NCBI GenBank assembly: GCA_002633025.1
Contig: NMRB01001186.1
Coordinates: 127,294 to 191,293, forward strand
Origin: Notospermus geniculatus
Taxonomy: Eukaryota; Nemertea; Pilidiophora; Heteronemertea; Lineidae
Length of the DNA: 64,000 nt
Direction: 5' to 3'
Position 1 is the first letter of the stretch, and each line of letters opens with the position of its first letter. The notes beneath the pieces were generated by a model. It was not told the DNA's origin and ran no database searches. It saw nothing but the letters and a program-made list of their open reading frames with translations. Below are positions 10,615 through 22,966 of this stretch, in pieces. The position numbers were made by a program, and so were the translations under genes.

Positions 10615-13003
10615 CCACCGACACACAGGACAACAGTGTTTGTCCCGTGTCAGCCATTCCATGATGCACTGCTGGTGAAAGGAGTGCCCACACGGCAAAC
10701 CACAGATCAATACACCATACCTGTAGGAGTCAAGACAGATTACACACTCGGAACTGAACATCATTCCAACAGGAAAAGTAGACCTTGGGTCAATTTCTTT
10801 ACCATTTTTCACCTCCTTGACAACATTTCCTGTTTTTTCTGTATTCCTGGTATTAATTTGGTCTTTTGTTGGAGCACGGTTCACCTTCTGGCTACTTTCA
10901 TCCCCACACTTCTGCTGGTAGTTGGAATCTATGACTAGTTCAGCACATGTATGTGGGGAACTCTGCACCAGGCCAGGAGTCCCAGTGGGGGATACACTGG
11001 GGTGCACAATGGGTGTCATTCCTATAGATTCTACAGTAGGTGACTTGTGCTTGGACAAGATAGACCCACTGTCAGCAGTATCTGTACTGCTGTCATAACC
11101 TTCCATGTCAGACGACACTGGGCTGTCAGCGACAGGGCCACGATATATCCACAGTGGTAAGTTTTTGATGTAATCTAGTTGTATCATAGGCTGGAGCCAA
11201 AGATTAGGAACGGCAAGGCGTTCAATCAAAAGTTCCATACCTTCCTCAAGGTCTAGATCTTGTGGTGTCATTGGCCGAGAAAGTGATGCCATTGGCTGGA
11301 ACAGGTAACTTGTGTACCCATCCCATGTAAGGCTCCACCAATCAGGACTAGACATGTCCTCTTCAATCCCACCTGTGCGCTTATATTCACGTACCCCGAC
11401 AACAACACCCAGAATGAGGAATGTGGCAAGCAGTATGTCAGAGTTGTAAGTTCCCAGAAGGATATCCTGGCGTACCATACCAGCAATGGAAGAACCACTA
11501 AAGAGTCGCACGAACTTCATGAAATAGAAAATGAGATGTTCGGAGGCAGGTAACTTCATCAGCCCAAGGACTGGCAACCAAAGCATTAGTAATATACAGT
11601 TGTATTTTCCAAGAGCCCATATCAGTTTCATCATGCGTCGGATTGGTCCCCCTTGTCTTATGAAAAACTCAAAAAAGCAGCAACAGTTTAACAGCAGGAG
11701 GCTTAGTTTGAATATATCATTAACTTCAGGGTTTAACATCCGCAGAAACATTTCCAATGAAGCGTATGTGAAATACTCGCCGTAACCTTTTCCGTAAGTA
11801 AAATTCTTTTCTGGAGTCATTATGAAATATAAAGGGCTTTTTTCAAAGCCTAATTTTTTTAGCATATTTTTACCCTCCTTGACATGTATATTCACCCGGC
11901 GAAATTTGACCCGACCAGTGAATTTGATACTCAGGAAAGACAAGAACATAGGGATTTTTGGCAGACGTGAAAAATAATACACAGAGACCCACTGTGTTTG
12001 CTCGTCCTTGATACGTTTATACTGACGTCGTTCCTTCTCAATTTCACGAAAGTCATACACGGTCCGAATTCTTGATGCAATGTTTAAGTTGACCCAGTCA
12101 AATATCGAGTCCACACTCGGTTTTCCTCTGAAGCTTCCCAGAACAACATTATCTTTGGCATGAACACCCTGAGGATATGCTAGTACAACTTGGGATTTGT
12201 ACCAGCCTTTCTTGGAACACAATCTGAAAGGAGAGAGACATGTTGCAAAAACCTGCAGTACTTTTGCGACCGTCTCTGTATGCACCAACTTGGTCGAATA
12301 GCCTCCAATTCCAGGTGAATTCAGAAATTACCTACCGTCATATCAGAATAATCACAAGAGCTCCAACATTCACAGTGCTACTTCTCATAGCAAGAAACTG
12401 TGAGTGAATTGGTAGAATAGAACTGACCATACTCACCTCCAGTCAGTAGTGCAGTCAAATATTCCAGTCCGAACTCCGAAGCGTACCAATTTCTTCACCA
12501 AACCTCGCCAGTCAATTTCACCAAGCACTGGTGAGTGCCGATCTTTCAGAACATGGACCAACCAGATACTGTCTTTGGTATCTTCCACCTCTTCGTAGAA
12601 ATGAGACCCACTCGTGAAGTTGCGGCCCACTTGGAGGCTATCCTCTTCATCACCTTGAGCGCATTCAAGTTCGCCCTCAGCCACATCACCTGGAAGAAGT
12701 AGAGATACAGAGTAAATCATGGTTACAATCTCCAGCTGCAATGAATCTACCTCAGCCTCCAGGCAAACACCAACCTGTGTTCTCCAGAAGTTCTGACAGT
12801 TCCTTCTTCTCCACTATCCCATGGTAACCAACTCCACGCTGATCTAGGAGAAGCTTGAGGCGATGCACGCTCAGAGAGAACGGGTCCAACAGACGACTCG
12901 CCAGGTAACCGTGCTCATAGAAAGCAACGGTTTCCAGAATTCTTGCCAAAACGAAAAGTATGGCGGCGTAAATGCACAGGAGCAAAAGCCGCCACCACAT
13001 CAT
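10345..13003 (-). CDS. RNF103: E3 ubiquitin-protein ligase RNF103-like, three exons
   Basis: Exons on the minus strand are 13003-12775, 12689-12437 and 12223-10345. All junctions are GT-AG and phase-compatible, giving 786 residues. The first exon encodes a hydrophobic leader (LLLLCIYAAILFVLARILE). The middle exon and the start of exon 3 match the RNF103/Kf-1 N-terminal region (DSIWLVHVLKD, GWYKSQVVLAYP). Several membrane segments follow (for example ILLATFLILGVVVGV). A RING-H2 finger lies at about 654-695, with C-x2-C, CGHSFH and CPVC all present. Known family members are ER-membrane ligases linked to ER-associated degradation. The start is the first of two adjacent Met codons. The 88 residues after CRWP lie inside a duplicated block and have no family counterpart; human RNF103, as I recall, ends about 20 residues after this point at 685. 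The true end may be shorter. Confidence 0.9.
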
Positions 13004-15774
13004 GACATTAGTTGTTGCAGCGGTCTATTACGAATCTGAAATAAAATAAAATGAAATGTTATATATAAGTATGGATGAAATTGAAAGTCATTGACATTAT
13101 TGTGTTGATCATATGCCGGATATGGCTGAATCAGTGTACACTTGTTGACAGTGTCTGTCACTTACACTGACAGTGTCAGTGACAACTGCCGAAAGGCAGC
13201 AAAGGGCCCAGAACAGAAGTCGACTCGGACTTTCCACTGTCACTGACTTACAAAGCAAAGCTAGGCCTAGGCTATGCCATGGCTAGGCCTACTATACTAT
13301 ATAGGCCTACCGGTGACCGGTAGCTATACGTTTTCGTTATTGGCCTACAAACAATCCCAGTAGTAATATACAGCATTAAATCAGCATGAATGGACACAGT
13401 TGCCAAACTTCCAGCATCCATGCTGATCACAGCACATCATGCCTGACATCAGCACATACACAGTAGGCCTATAGACATGGCCCAGAATTAACGGACCTAT
13501 GTTTACATAGATTGACATGACACCTATTTTCAGACCGCCAGTGCATAAAAACTATGCTATGAAAGTGAACCCACCAGCCATCAAAACGGAGTACGAGATC
13601 TCTAGATCATCCCCATGTAAACAACACGGCGTGTATCTCCTCAATACGTGTGTACAGATCGATTGAAGTAAAATAATGATTTTGGAGAGGTAAATTTGCG
13701 ACAGGAATAACGCAACGGCTGTTGAGCCATTCATTTCCATCCCCACTCTGTCTTCAGCTGGCTTGGGCCGGTGTAACGTAGTGTAGTGTATTGTGTACAC
13801 TAGCCTACAGTGTTCATTTTACATTGGAATATCTGTGTAGAAAGATCGTGAAGCCGGACCTACGGCATCATTTGAGCGGTTTGGTGAAAATCTATGAAGA
13901 GTTGGATTGAGTCAATGATAGGAATAGGCCTGATGAGTTCCCAAAAAACATTGGTTGCGATTAGAAATGTGATTTGAGCTGTGTGAGAAGGAAAATTCTT
14001 GCAAATTTTGAGTGGGTTTTAGCAGTACACCTACGGCCGCCATCTTGGTTAGAATTTCGGCAAATCTTGAGGCAATTTTTGGCTAATAACTCAACTTTCT
14101 GCTGATGGATTTTATTCATAAGTTAGACATGAATTCTGATGTTAGTTAGCTTTCGAATCATTACGATGATGTTTGATGATGATGCCATGGGAACTGTAGA
14201 ATAGACCATTTTGAGTGATTATGCCCAGGTGATCATGTTGGCTACCACAGGGCATGCATGAGGGAGGGAGGCTCGAAATTCAACAGCCAGAGCGATTAAG
14301 CAGACTGGGAACTCAAGTGTGCCAAACGGCTCAACGCTCGACTGAGTTTGAAAAGATTCGCTTCATAATTGGGCAATAGAGGGCTCTGTATTTTTTCAAC
14401 AAAATTCCTGGGGCAAAGATTTCCTAATGTTTGACCATTTTTCTGATGATTGCCGCAATAAAATCACTCTTTTCCAAATCTTCGATCATGATTTGGGTCC
14501 CAAAAATTTTGGATTGCCAATATTCCGAAGTAGGCCTAACCCTCTTTCCAATGGCCAAAAAGAATAAAATTATTGGCACGCTAAATCTGATTTCTGCTAA
14601 GATCTTTAGGAGATGGTCGAAAACTGGACCGGGTGTCCCGTTAATTCTGGGCCATGTCTATAGTGCATCATGCATGCAGTGCAGTGCAGTGTCGACGACA
14701 CGTCATCCGCCGACGAGACAGGCTTGCGCTTGCCTGTTTTTAAGGACTCTTTCAACACTGGCAATTACCAAAATAGCAGCATTTCATCATTGTTGTTTTA
14801 TGGAGTTTATTTTTCTGCAATTCTGAATGGAAGCTGGAGTTTGTGAAGCGAGAAAAATCGATTTTATTTCAGCTCGAAAAATGACGTCTGACAGATTTGG
14901 CAAGTCAAAATGGCGAGTGTTTATGTGGGTCACATGACCTAGGAGTAACCATTATTTTTTTCACATCGCGTACACGGGGAGCAACTATTATCTGACGGCG
15001 CGTCAGAGTGGCGGGAAATTTGAAACGCCTGGAACCATTTTTTACCGCGCCTCCGATTATCACGTACGAAATGGGTTGGGACTGAACACGGATTTCCAAA
15101 GCTTGGTCATGGCTTTTTAAAATATGAATCTTAGAATAGATTCCCTGAAATAGCCAAATAGGGTCAGAATACAGAATACAGAATTTACTTATTGTCGGAC
15201 TAGATACAGAATACATTAGCTGGTAGAGCTATTCGTATTACACCGACATTTAAATATAAGAATAAAAGCGTCAGAGGAAGAAGTATCAAAATAGATAAAA
15301 TAATGCTCCGACGTGCTCGATCAGCCCCCTAATAATAAATGTATCAAGCGTCCTATATCTGACATTCAACGAATAATAAGCCTCGATTTGATTCCTCGGG
15401 ATTGATGTCACGGTATTGATTCGTTAAGGTCAATGAGAATACAGTAGTCGACTGGCAATGTGTTGTATAGCGCAGTAAAGGCTAGATGAGCGTCTGATTC
15501 GGTTCTCCCGGGAAACGCGTGGTCCGTCAGACACCGAGAAGCCAAGCTCCCGCCGAAACGCGGAACGAGGGATCTGGCGTCACAAACGAGAGGATCCGAT
15601 TTTGTCCTGACATTTTGTGCATGAACTGTTATCGTGTGCGTACTGGCGTGACATAATCTAAGGATTGCTTTTGGGACCTACTTTATATTTAGCAATTGCC
15701 GTCTCGGCTGAGATTGATTTGACTGTTGTGAAAGACAACCATTTTTCGCGACTGCGTCAAAAGATCCCACAACC
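13004..15774. promoter_or_regulatory. Shared upstream region of two divergent genes
   Basis: RNF103 (minus) and the FADS6-like gene (plus) start 2.8 kb apart and diverge, so both promoters should lie here. At 13260-13325 there is a cluster of palindromic words (aggcct, ccatgg, accggt). No TATA box was identified with confidence and no exon of another gene is recognisable. Confidence 0.35.
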
Positions 15775-16899
15775 ATGGGTGTTCGTAAAGACGTGAGTGA
15801 AAATGGCACAGAGGTCCACAGTCATGACCGTGGTTCCCTAAATGGTGATACGGTTAAAAGCCAAGGTCCGGACGGACAGGACACTCTCACTGTTTACAAG
15901 CGCATTAAAGAACTGCCCTCCTTCAGGGAGCTGAATAAGCAAGTGCAGGCTGTCGTGGCCGCGTCCTCCTGGTGGGACCGTCATGGATGGGAATGGGTGT
16001 CAGTCCTCGTCGCGGTGTTGCTTGTCCCAGTCGGTTTCTGGCTTTTGGCGAGTCACCGCTACGTGGTGATTCTGTCGGGGATGTTCCTGATGGGCGGCAT
16101 ACACGGTGTTCTTACCACCAAATCTGGCCATCTGTCCGCGCACGGGGCTCTGGTGGAGTCTGGACCGTGGAATCAACTCTGGACCAGGGTACTTGTCTCT
16201 TTCTTGGGTGCCTACTCCTCCGAAATGGGTTACGAAATCCACATAAGGGTGCATCATCCTCACACGAACATCATCGGTTTAGGCGATTCCTCTACGTGGA
16301 GAGTTCCGTTCCTACCGCGGTACGTCTACATGTTCTTAGCCCCTTTCGCTGTGCCGACAATCACACCCTTCGTCGCGATCCAGCAACTCTTGGAGAGCAA
16401 GTTGTATGTGGAGCTCGCCAAGACCCTCCCACTCATACTCGGCGGATTGATCGGAAACGCTGCGGTCCTGGTCCATTACTGTGGTTACACGTGGCCAACT
16501 GCTTTCCTTATCATGGCCATAAGCAGAGCCACAGTGTCATGTCCCTACGTCCACATCAACATATTTCAGCATATTGGATTGCCCATGTACTCCAGAGACC
16601 ATCGCCCACAGAGGGTCTACCAGATGGCGTCAGGGGTCCTAAACCTGCGGAGGAATATCATCCTGGATACAGTATTCGGATATTCCATCACCTGTTGTCA
16701 CGTCGAACACCATCTTTTCCCCAAGCTCTCAGACAACATGTGCTTAAAGGTGCAGCCTATCGTGTCAAAATTCCTCAAAGAACACGGACTGCCGTACAAC
16801 GAGGACACCTATTGGAATAAATTGGGACAATTCTTGGATAAATACACGGAGCTGATGGTGAACGCGCCCCCCATAACTCATTTCGTTGGGCTTCAGTAA
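15775..16899 (+). CDS. FADS6: Fatty acid desaturase 6-like protein, intronless
   Basis: A single 374-codon frame starts in a strong context (acaaccatgg). It is a membrane-bound di-iron desaturase with three histidine boxes: HLSAH at 119-123, HIRVHH at 156-161 and HVEHH at 309-313, plus H260 and the QH at 265-266 (HINIFQH). Hydrophobic spans at roughly 73-91, 95-109, 183-202 and 215-235 fit the usual two pairs of membrane helices. There is no fused cytochrome b5 domain (no HPGG). The overall pattern (GVLTTKSGHLSAHG, MGYEIHIRVHHPHTNIIGLGDSS, CCHVEHHLFPKLS) points to the FADS6 group, whose substrate is not settled. The lack of introns is notable, since the other recognised genes here are heavily split. 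A retrogene origin is possible but unproven. Confidence 0.88.
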   Translation: MGVRKDVSENGTEVHSHDRGSLNGDTVKSQGPDGQDTLTVYKRIKELPSFRELNKQVQAVVAASSWWDRHGWEWVSVLVAVLLVPVGFWLLASHRYVVILSGMFLMGGIHGVLTTKSGHLSAHGALVESGPWNQLWTRVLVSFLGAYSSEMGYEIHIRVHHPHTNIIGLGDSSTWRVPFLPRYVYMFLAPFAVPTITPFVAIQQLLESKLYVELAKTLPLILGGLIGNAAVLVHYCGYTWPTAFLIMAISRATVSCPYVHINIFQHIGLPMYSRDHRPQRVYQMASGVLNLRRNIILDTVFGYSITCCHVEHHLFPKLSDNMCLKVQPIVSKFLKEHGLPYNEDTYWNKLGQFLDKYTELMVNAPPITHFVGLQ

Positions 16900-17001
16900 A
16901 GTCAGCTGTTGCAACTTCTAAGATGAACGTTAGTGAAGCAAACGAATCAGAGACTCGTCGATTCAGCAAATGACCGCTTCAGCAAAGGGTAGGCTAGGCG
17001 T

Positions 17002-17007
17002 AATAAA
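17002..17007 (+). terminator. Putative polyadenylation signal of the FADS6-like gene
   Basis: AATAAA occurs 103 bases after the desaturase stop codon. The position is suitable; no transcript evidence is available. Confidence 0.5.
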
Positions 17008-17522
17008 TTTAATGACAATCAACTTTCACCAGAGCTTATTCAACAGTAAACTACGGTTCATATAAATTCCGAAGGCCCGTTTCCACTGCATTTCGTGGTG
17101 AGTGGCGCGCGCCGTGCGGTTTTCACACGGTTGGAGAGGCATTCGATGGTTGCCGCAAAACCGCAACATTCACCGCAAACCGCGGCGGGAAACGCTGTTG
17201 TGGAAAAGGCACTTAGTGAGAATGATTTGGGCTTATTTATGACTGTAATGGGCATTGCATTATACTCTGGTCAACCTGGCATTGGGCTTATTCATGACTG
17301 TATGACTGAAAACTGTTCAGAACTCCACGGAGAAGTTTGTCATGCCCCCTCGCTACCGACGATCCAAGGAACAGATGGCAGCGATCGGCAAGGGGGTGAC
17401 GGGCGGGCCTGTGCAGTCTCTTAGGTTCTTCAACCTCTAATTAAGAACTTACAAATGACTCTTCAAATGTACAATCAAAAAGGGCATCCCAGAAAGCTTT
17501 TGAATCACACGATGGTGCTCAT

Positions 17523-18060
17523 TGTGATTTCGTGGGCGTCTTTATAGTTTGGAGTGTCAATTAAGACCCAAGGCAATGTCATCGCTCGTGCTGAAATGAA
17601 AAATGCTTTAGTTTATGTTGTAATGACCTCTTTTTCATTTAAATATACACGCACCCTAACATTATGGATGCTTTAATTTATGTTGTAATGATCTCTTTTT
17701 CATTTAAATATACACGCACCCTAACATTATGGATGCTTTAATTTATGTTGTAATGATCTCTTTTTCATTTAAATATACACGCACCCTAACATTATGGATG
17801 CTTTAATTTATGTTGTAATGATCTCTTTTTCATTTAAATATACACGCACCCTAACATTATGGATGCTTTAATTTATGTTGTAATGATCTCTTTTTCATTT
17901 AAATATACACGCACCCTAACATTATGGATGCTTTAATTTATGTTGTAATGATCTCTTTTTCATTTAAATATACNATGTTTGTGATTTCGTGGGCGTCCTT
18001 ATAGTTTGGAGTGCCAATTAGACGCAAGGCAATGTCATCGCTCGTGCTGAAATGAAAAAT
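17523..18060. repeat. Duplicated flank around the satellite, split by an N
   Basis: The segment ttgtgatttcgtgggcgtc through ctcgtgctgaaatgaaaaatg occurs at about 17523-17604, before the 65-bp array, and again at about 17980-18060, directly after the undetermined base at 17974. The same left flank is therefore present twice, which suggests two overlapping sequences joined end to end at the N or a larger repeat unit. Confidence 0.7.
17604..17973 (+). repeat. 65-bp tandem satellite, nearly six copies
   Basis: The word gcaccctaac recurs at 17651, 17716, 17781, 17846 and 17911, exactly 65 bases apart. Copies after the first are virtually identical. The array is cut by the single N at 17974, and a shortened remnant reappears at about 18058-18170. 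It is AT-rich and non-coding. Confidence 0.9.
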
Positions 18061-18170
18061 GCTTTAATTTATGTTGTAATGATCTCTTTTTCTAACATTA
18101 TGGATGCTTTAATTTATGTTGTAATGATCTCTTTTTCATTTAAATATACACGCACCCTAACATTATGGAT

Positions 18171-21100
18171 TTTTTCTCGATGTTCATTATTCCCGTTTTG
18201 ACCTCAATACTGAACATTACTTCGATCATCACGTCGCACGGAACAGCCGACAGAGACAGTGTCAGCCATTTCCCAAACAAGGGGAAACATGACATCCAGA
18301 AACACTGGAAGATGTTACACCTGAACGCGGAACCCGGGCTCGTCCATGGTGATACTGTCCCGGTGTAATATTTTTCACTGCCTCCCCCTCCCCGTTTGCC
18401 CATGTCTCCCAACAAAAGACAATGGGGTGGGACTGATTAGCACGTCTCTCTGTTTTTGAGTGTTCGCCACACAATAAAGCGGGCACTGGCATACGGGGGG
18501 CATTCTCAGTCATTCCACCTGGTTTCAATGAGGTGGCTACATCATTTATGGCCGAGCTAGCAAAAGTTCCAATCATTTGGGTTTTAATACGGGGGGGGGG
18601 GCATCAATGACCATAAGGCCATGGGTTTGGCAATGACGAATTCTACTCAAACCTGGTCGCTGGAGCCATGGAAGTATTATATGGAGCCGTCTTCAGACGA
18701 CGAGGGACCAGAGTCCAACATTTGACAATAGGGTGGCCTGGAGTCATATCAATAAATAGTTTATCTCTATGACTCTACTTTTGTTCACAGAGATTAAAAC
18801 CACAGGGACATAGGGTATTAGGTCAGGAATAAGACCAAAACAGAAGACCGGAGATAGTCAGTAAGTAGACTGGTCCTCTGTCGTAGTGCATGCCAGGGGA
18901 CCAGCCCTCCAAGGCAACATCGTCCCCAGGACTCAATGTCGCCTGTATTCGATGAACCTTTCTTATGTTGCTTATGAGGGGAGTGAGACAAATTCCTGAC
19001 CATCACCTGCCATGGTATGGTCAATACAATAAACAAATTGAGAAATAATTGGAGAGAGAGAAAGAAAAGAGAAGTTCCTCTTTTTAACACTGTTTTAATA
19101 ATAGTGTCAACATAACTCTCTGGTTCCAAAGCCAGACGTGTTGTTTCCCTGTACAATTATAACATTTTAAGTTTGTACAAAATAATACAGCTTTGAAATT
19201 GATGAACATTGACAAACAGAATGAAAACTTGCATATCAAGGGAGGCCAAGAGAAGAGAAAGCAGTGGTGGATTACCATCACAAGTTAATGGTATCTACAC
19301 TACATGTACTGCCCTCCTAAGCTAATGAAGCAGTAACACCTCTTGTGAAGTGGGGTGATGGTCGAATGAAGAAATAGCTCTATCTTCTACTAGCATGTAC
19401 ACTGTAGTGTACAGCACAGCTGTTTCCTCAATCGACTAAACCCCCACTGATTAGAAGTGAAGGTACTGCCTTTTACCATTGGATGGGATGTCCCGTGGAA
19501 CCCTTCTATGGGGTATTTCAGAGTATGTCCCTTATACTGCTGTGGGCGAATGACGAAGTGCTGGTGCCCTTGGGACATTCTTTTCTGAAACACCCTGTCC
19601 TTGTGCCATTTCATATCATTCCCATTTCCCACATTCTCTTCCTGTTAATCACTTTTTATCTAAATCTGAAATGACTGAAGGACAAAAGGATGAAGGGCCA
19701 CTTGGCAGACGTCGTTAACAGGCAAATCAACATGGAGATAGTAAGGAAGTAAGTGCTGGTGGTGGGGAAAGTATGCCATTTACCAAACCCAGAACATCAG
19801 TAGTGCTGATCCAAATGAACAGTTACTGCGTTTCCAAGAAGTCAACAACTGATTTTCTTTACTGGTAATTTGTCTAGAAATGGTATCATGTCCAAATCCT
19901 TCGACTCGTTATGAGTACCGGTACACATGTACATGTCATGTAGCAGGATCTTCAATGATCTAGATGAAAGTTTATTAGAACAATCAATGAATCAGTCCTC
20001 ATGATCAAAATCACACGCACCAGATTACAGGGTCAAGTTTTTCAAAAGTTTTAAGTGTTTTTCATGGCATTATTTCCCTCAGATAACTCCAAGTTGACAT
20101 TTATGAAATGAAAGACACGTATAGAAGCAAAACATTCAGTTCTGAGCGACTATGCCCTGGTTCGATCCCCGTATGCATTTCTACTTAAAATATGAAAGCG
20201 TGGCACTCGCAGAAGCCTCCTTGAGCATACCCCTAGATGAGGCCTATTACAGGGGTGCATTTTGTCAGACATTGGTGTTGGAAAGCAGTAAAGAAACACC
20301 TCGGACCTTTAGAAATGATGTGGACAAACAGAACACAGATATATCAAACCATACCAAATTTCTGGTCCACTTGGTCTGGGCCCAAACATGACATCAATGT
20401 GACAAAGTGAGTCTTAAGTTACGAACCCTAGCACTATGGACACAAACAATGAATGCCTCAATACATGTAAGTGACCTTCGTTTTATTTATACAAATATCG
20501 ATCACAAAAATGTGCAGATGCTCTGGCCATAGAATGCAAGCACTTTGTACAGGATTTAAGCAACTCATTAAAAAACATACATCTTTGGATGTAATTGAAC
20601 TTTAAACACAATATCATGTATTATTAGAATTAAGTTTTTGTTAAACTGAATCACCACAAATTCTCAAACCGACATAATAAGCATTTGATTCGAACACCGT
20701 TGGCTCTCTCAAGTATGTGGATCGCGAATGCAGTTTGCAATTTCACTAAGGTATTCACAAGTTGTGTATTCATTCATGTTTACAACAGCAGGTATAATCT
20801 GACAGAAAACGGCACAATATCCCGTTTCCATGACAACCCCAATAGTTGGTGCAAAATCATTTCTTCTCCGCATCAGTCTAAAGCAGAGAACCAAATGCAG
20901 TCATCACAAAGTCAACACCCCCACAACCATATCATTCCTCAGCAATTACAAACCACATCTTGGAAGAGTTCACCAGCCTAGATCAACGACAAAGTTAAGT
21001 CAGTTAGGCCATATACGGTATATGTCAGCAAGGCAAGCCTGCAACACCAGAACACTTATCTACATGAACAGGGCTTTACAAAACCAGCACAGACATCAAG

Positions 21101-22966
21101 CTGCATTGTAACAGACTTAAAGCAGTACATGACGATATTTTGATTTCTCCATAGATAATCCTAGGCAATGAAGATGAGTGAATGGACAGCCAGTGGAATG
21201 AATGTTCACGGCTCCCAGATTGAACATCGGTGTCAAACGTTTCGTTATCTATATGACAGTTGATCAATTATACACCTTCAGGGAGTTTCAAAAACCATGC
21301 GCAGGAGGCCAAAGCATCAAACTGACTAGTCACTAAACTGCTGAAAAAGAATACGCACGCTTGGATAACTTGTTGCTTCAAGTATCACTACAAAGGTGAG
21401 GAGTTATATTGTGAAATAGGGATCCTAGCTCACTGCCTCAGTAGGTGTCACTAGTGGTTAAAACTATTGAAATGGTTTCAGTGTGCTGTCCTCTATTGTA
21501 GCTAGGATCCCCATTCTAGACAGACTTCTGTCTGCACCCAGTACCTCATGTGTCCCAGTGTTACCGTCACCAAGATTTTGTGTTCTTGAGGACAACTGAT
21601 TAAATTCTGAAATGGCCGATTGGTGAATGTGGAAGCAATCAACCAAAGTCTGTAGAGAACGTCTTATAAGTTGTATTAATGATCATTATGATGACAACAC
21701 TTACCGGTATATATAGGGTTCATGACACTCTTGGATATAAACTGGATTCAAAGCTGTTATGTCCCATTATTTCCCTGTAGCCAAACCCTGATCGTTAGGA
21801 CGTGATATACAGCAACTTAGCAATTTGGATGACCTATTATGTTACATTACTAGAGGGTTAATATAAAATTGGCAATCATGAGTGATTCACAATTAAACAA
21901 CTATACACACAAATTGTAAAGGATGTAAAAGAATGAATTAGGTAGAATGATTTGACATGTTCGAATACATCACAAAATCGAAGCAACAAAATGGAGGAAA
22001 TTGGAACAATTTGTTCGATCCTTTTCAAGATGAAGAGAGACCGACATTGGTGTCAATTTCAACGGTTCCATACTTGCTAAAATCTACAAAGTAGAGCAGA
22101 AAATGGCCTTTTTTCAACCCAAACAGCAATACTTCAGATTCAGTTCCAGAATCGTCCCAAGCAGTAGGAACCACAGATTTCACTTTCACAACTCAACATT
22201 TGGATACAGCAGACGGGACATCATAGAGAGTGACACATCCTAATGACACATCCCTTTGAATTTAACTGTGGACCAGAAAAGATGGAACCGATGAAAGTTA
22301 CACCAATACTTTCTCTAAATTCTCCATATCTTGAATGCCAAACAAGTTTTGATTATTTCTATTGGTTTTAACACTTAGTTAACTACAATACAATTCATGT
22401 ACACAGAGGATCAGTAACACAGATTACGCCTACCATAACCGTGCCATCAACTGGATACCAGTTCATCAGGATGGAACAAACCCCTTGAGCGAGACTCCCA
22501 GGTGTCAGGGTGAAACACTGACAACAAACCAAGGACATAGAACCACAAAGGAGGTAAGCCCTATCAATTCACCCTAATTGTGCCAGACATTTCATGGTCA
22601 GGCATTAAAAGGGTTAAGTTATCATCCCAAGTCAATCAATCATGAACTCAACAACTTTACCACCAAGGACATTGTCCAGACAATATTCTATCCCCGCCGA
22701 CTAATTTCAAACTTGCAAACTGACTAATCACTTGCAGTGCCTCCCACGGGTTGCTCTCTAAACGAAACTGCGACCTGTCAGTTAGAACAAACCCAAAGTA
22801 ACCACTGCAAACGTGGTACCAACGGCAGGAGATCCAGTATCAAGACTTGATCATATCCAAGAAGGATTCTGTACCTATGCGATGCCCGACTAAATAAACA
22901 CTATATAATAGGCGTCTACCTAGCACAGTTTGGTGGCTTCGAATCACAGGAAGCCGCTGACCGTGG
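18171..22966. other. Spacer and probable KCMF1 3' untranslated region
   Basis: No exon of a recognisable gene was found. A run of nine or more G lies at about 18591-18600. The part next to 22967 is expected to be the 3' UTR of KCMF1 (minus strand). A minus-strand AATAAA at 20482-20487 is one candidate end, which would give a UTR near 2.5 kb. A tRNA-like B-box word, ggttcgatcc, sits at 20159-20168. Confidence 0.4.

Noticed and set aside
15972-16820. 282-codon frame overlapping the desaturase
   Set aside because: It is a shadow in another phase of the same strand; the desaturase frame has the histidine boxes and membrane segments.
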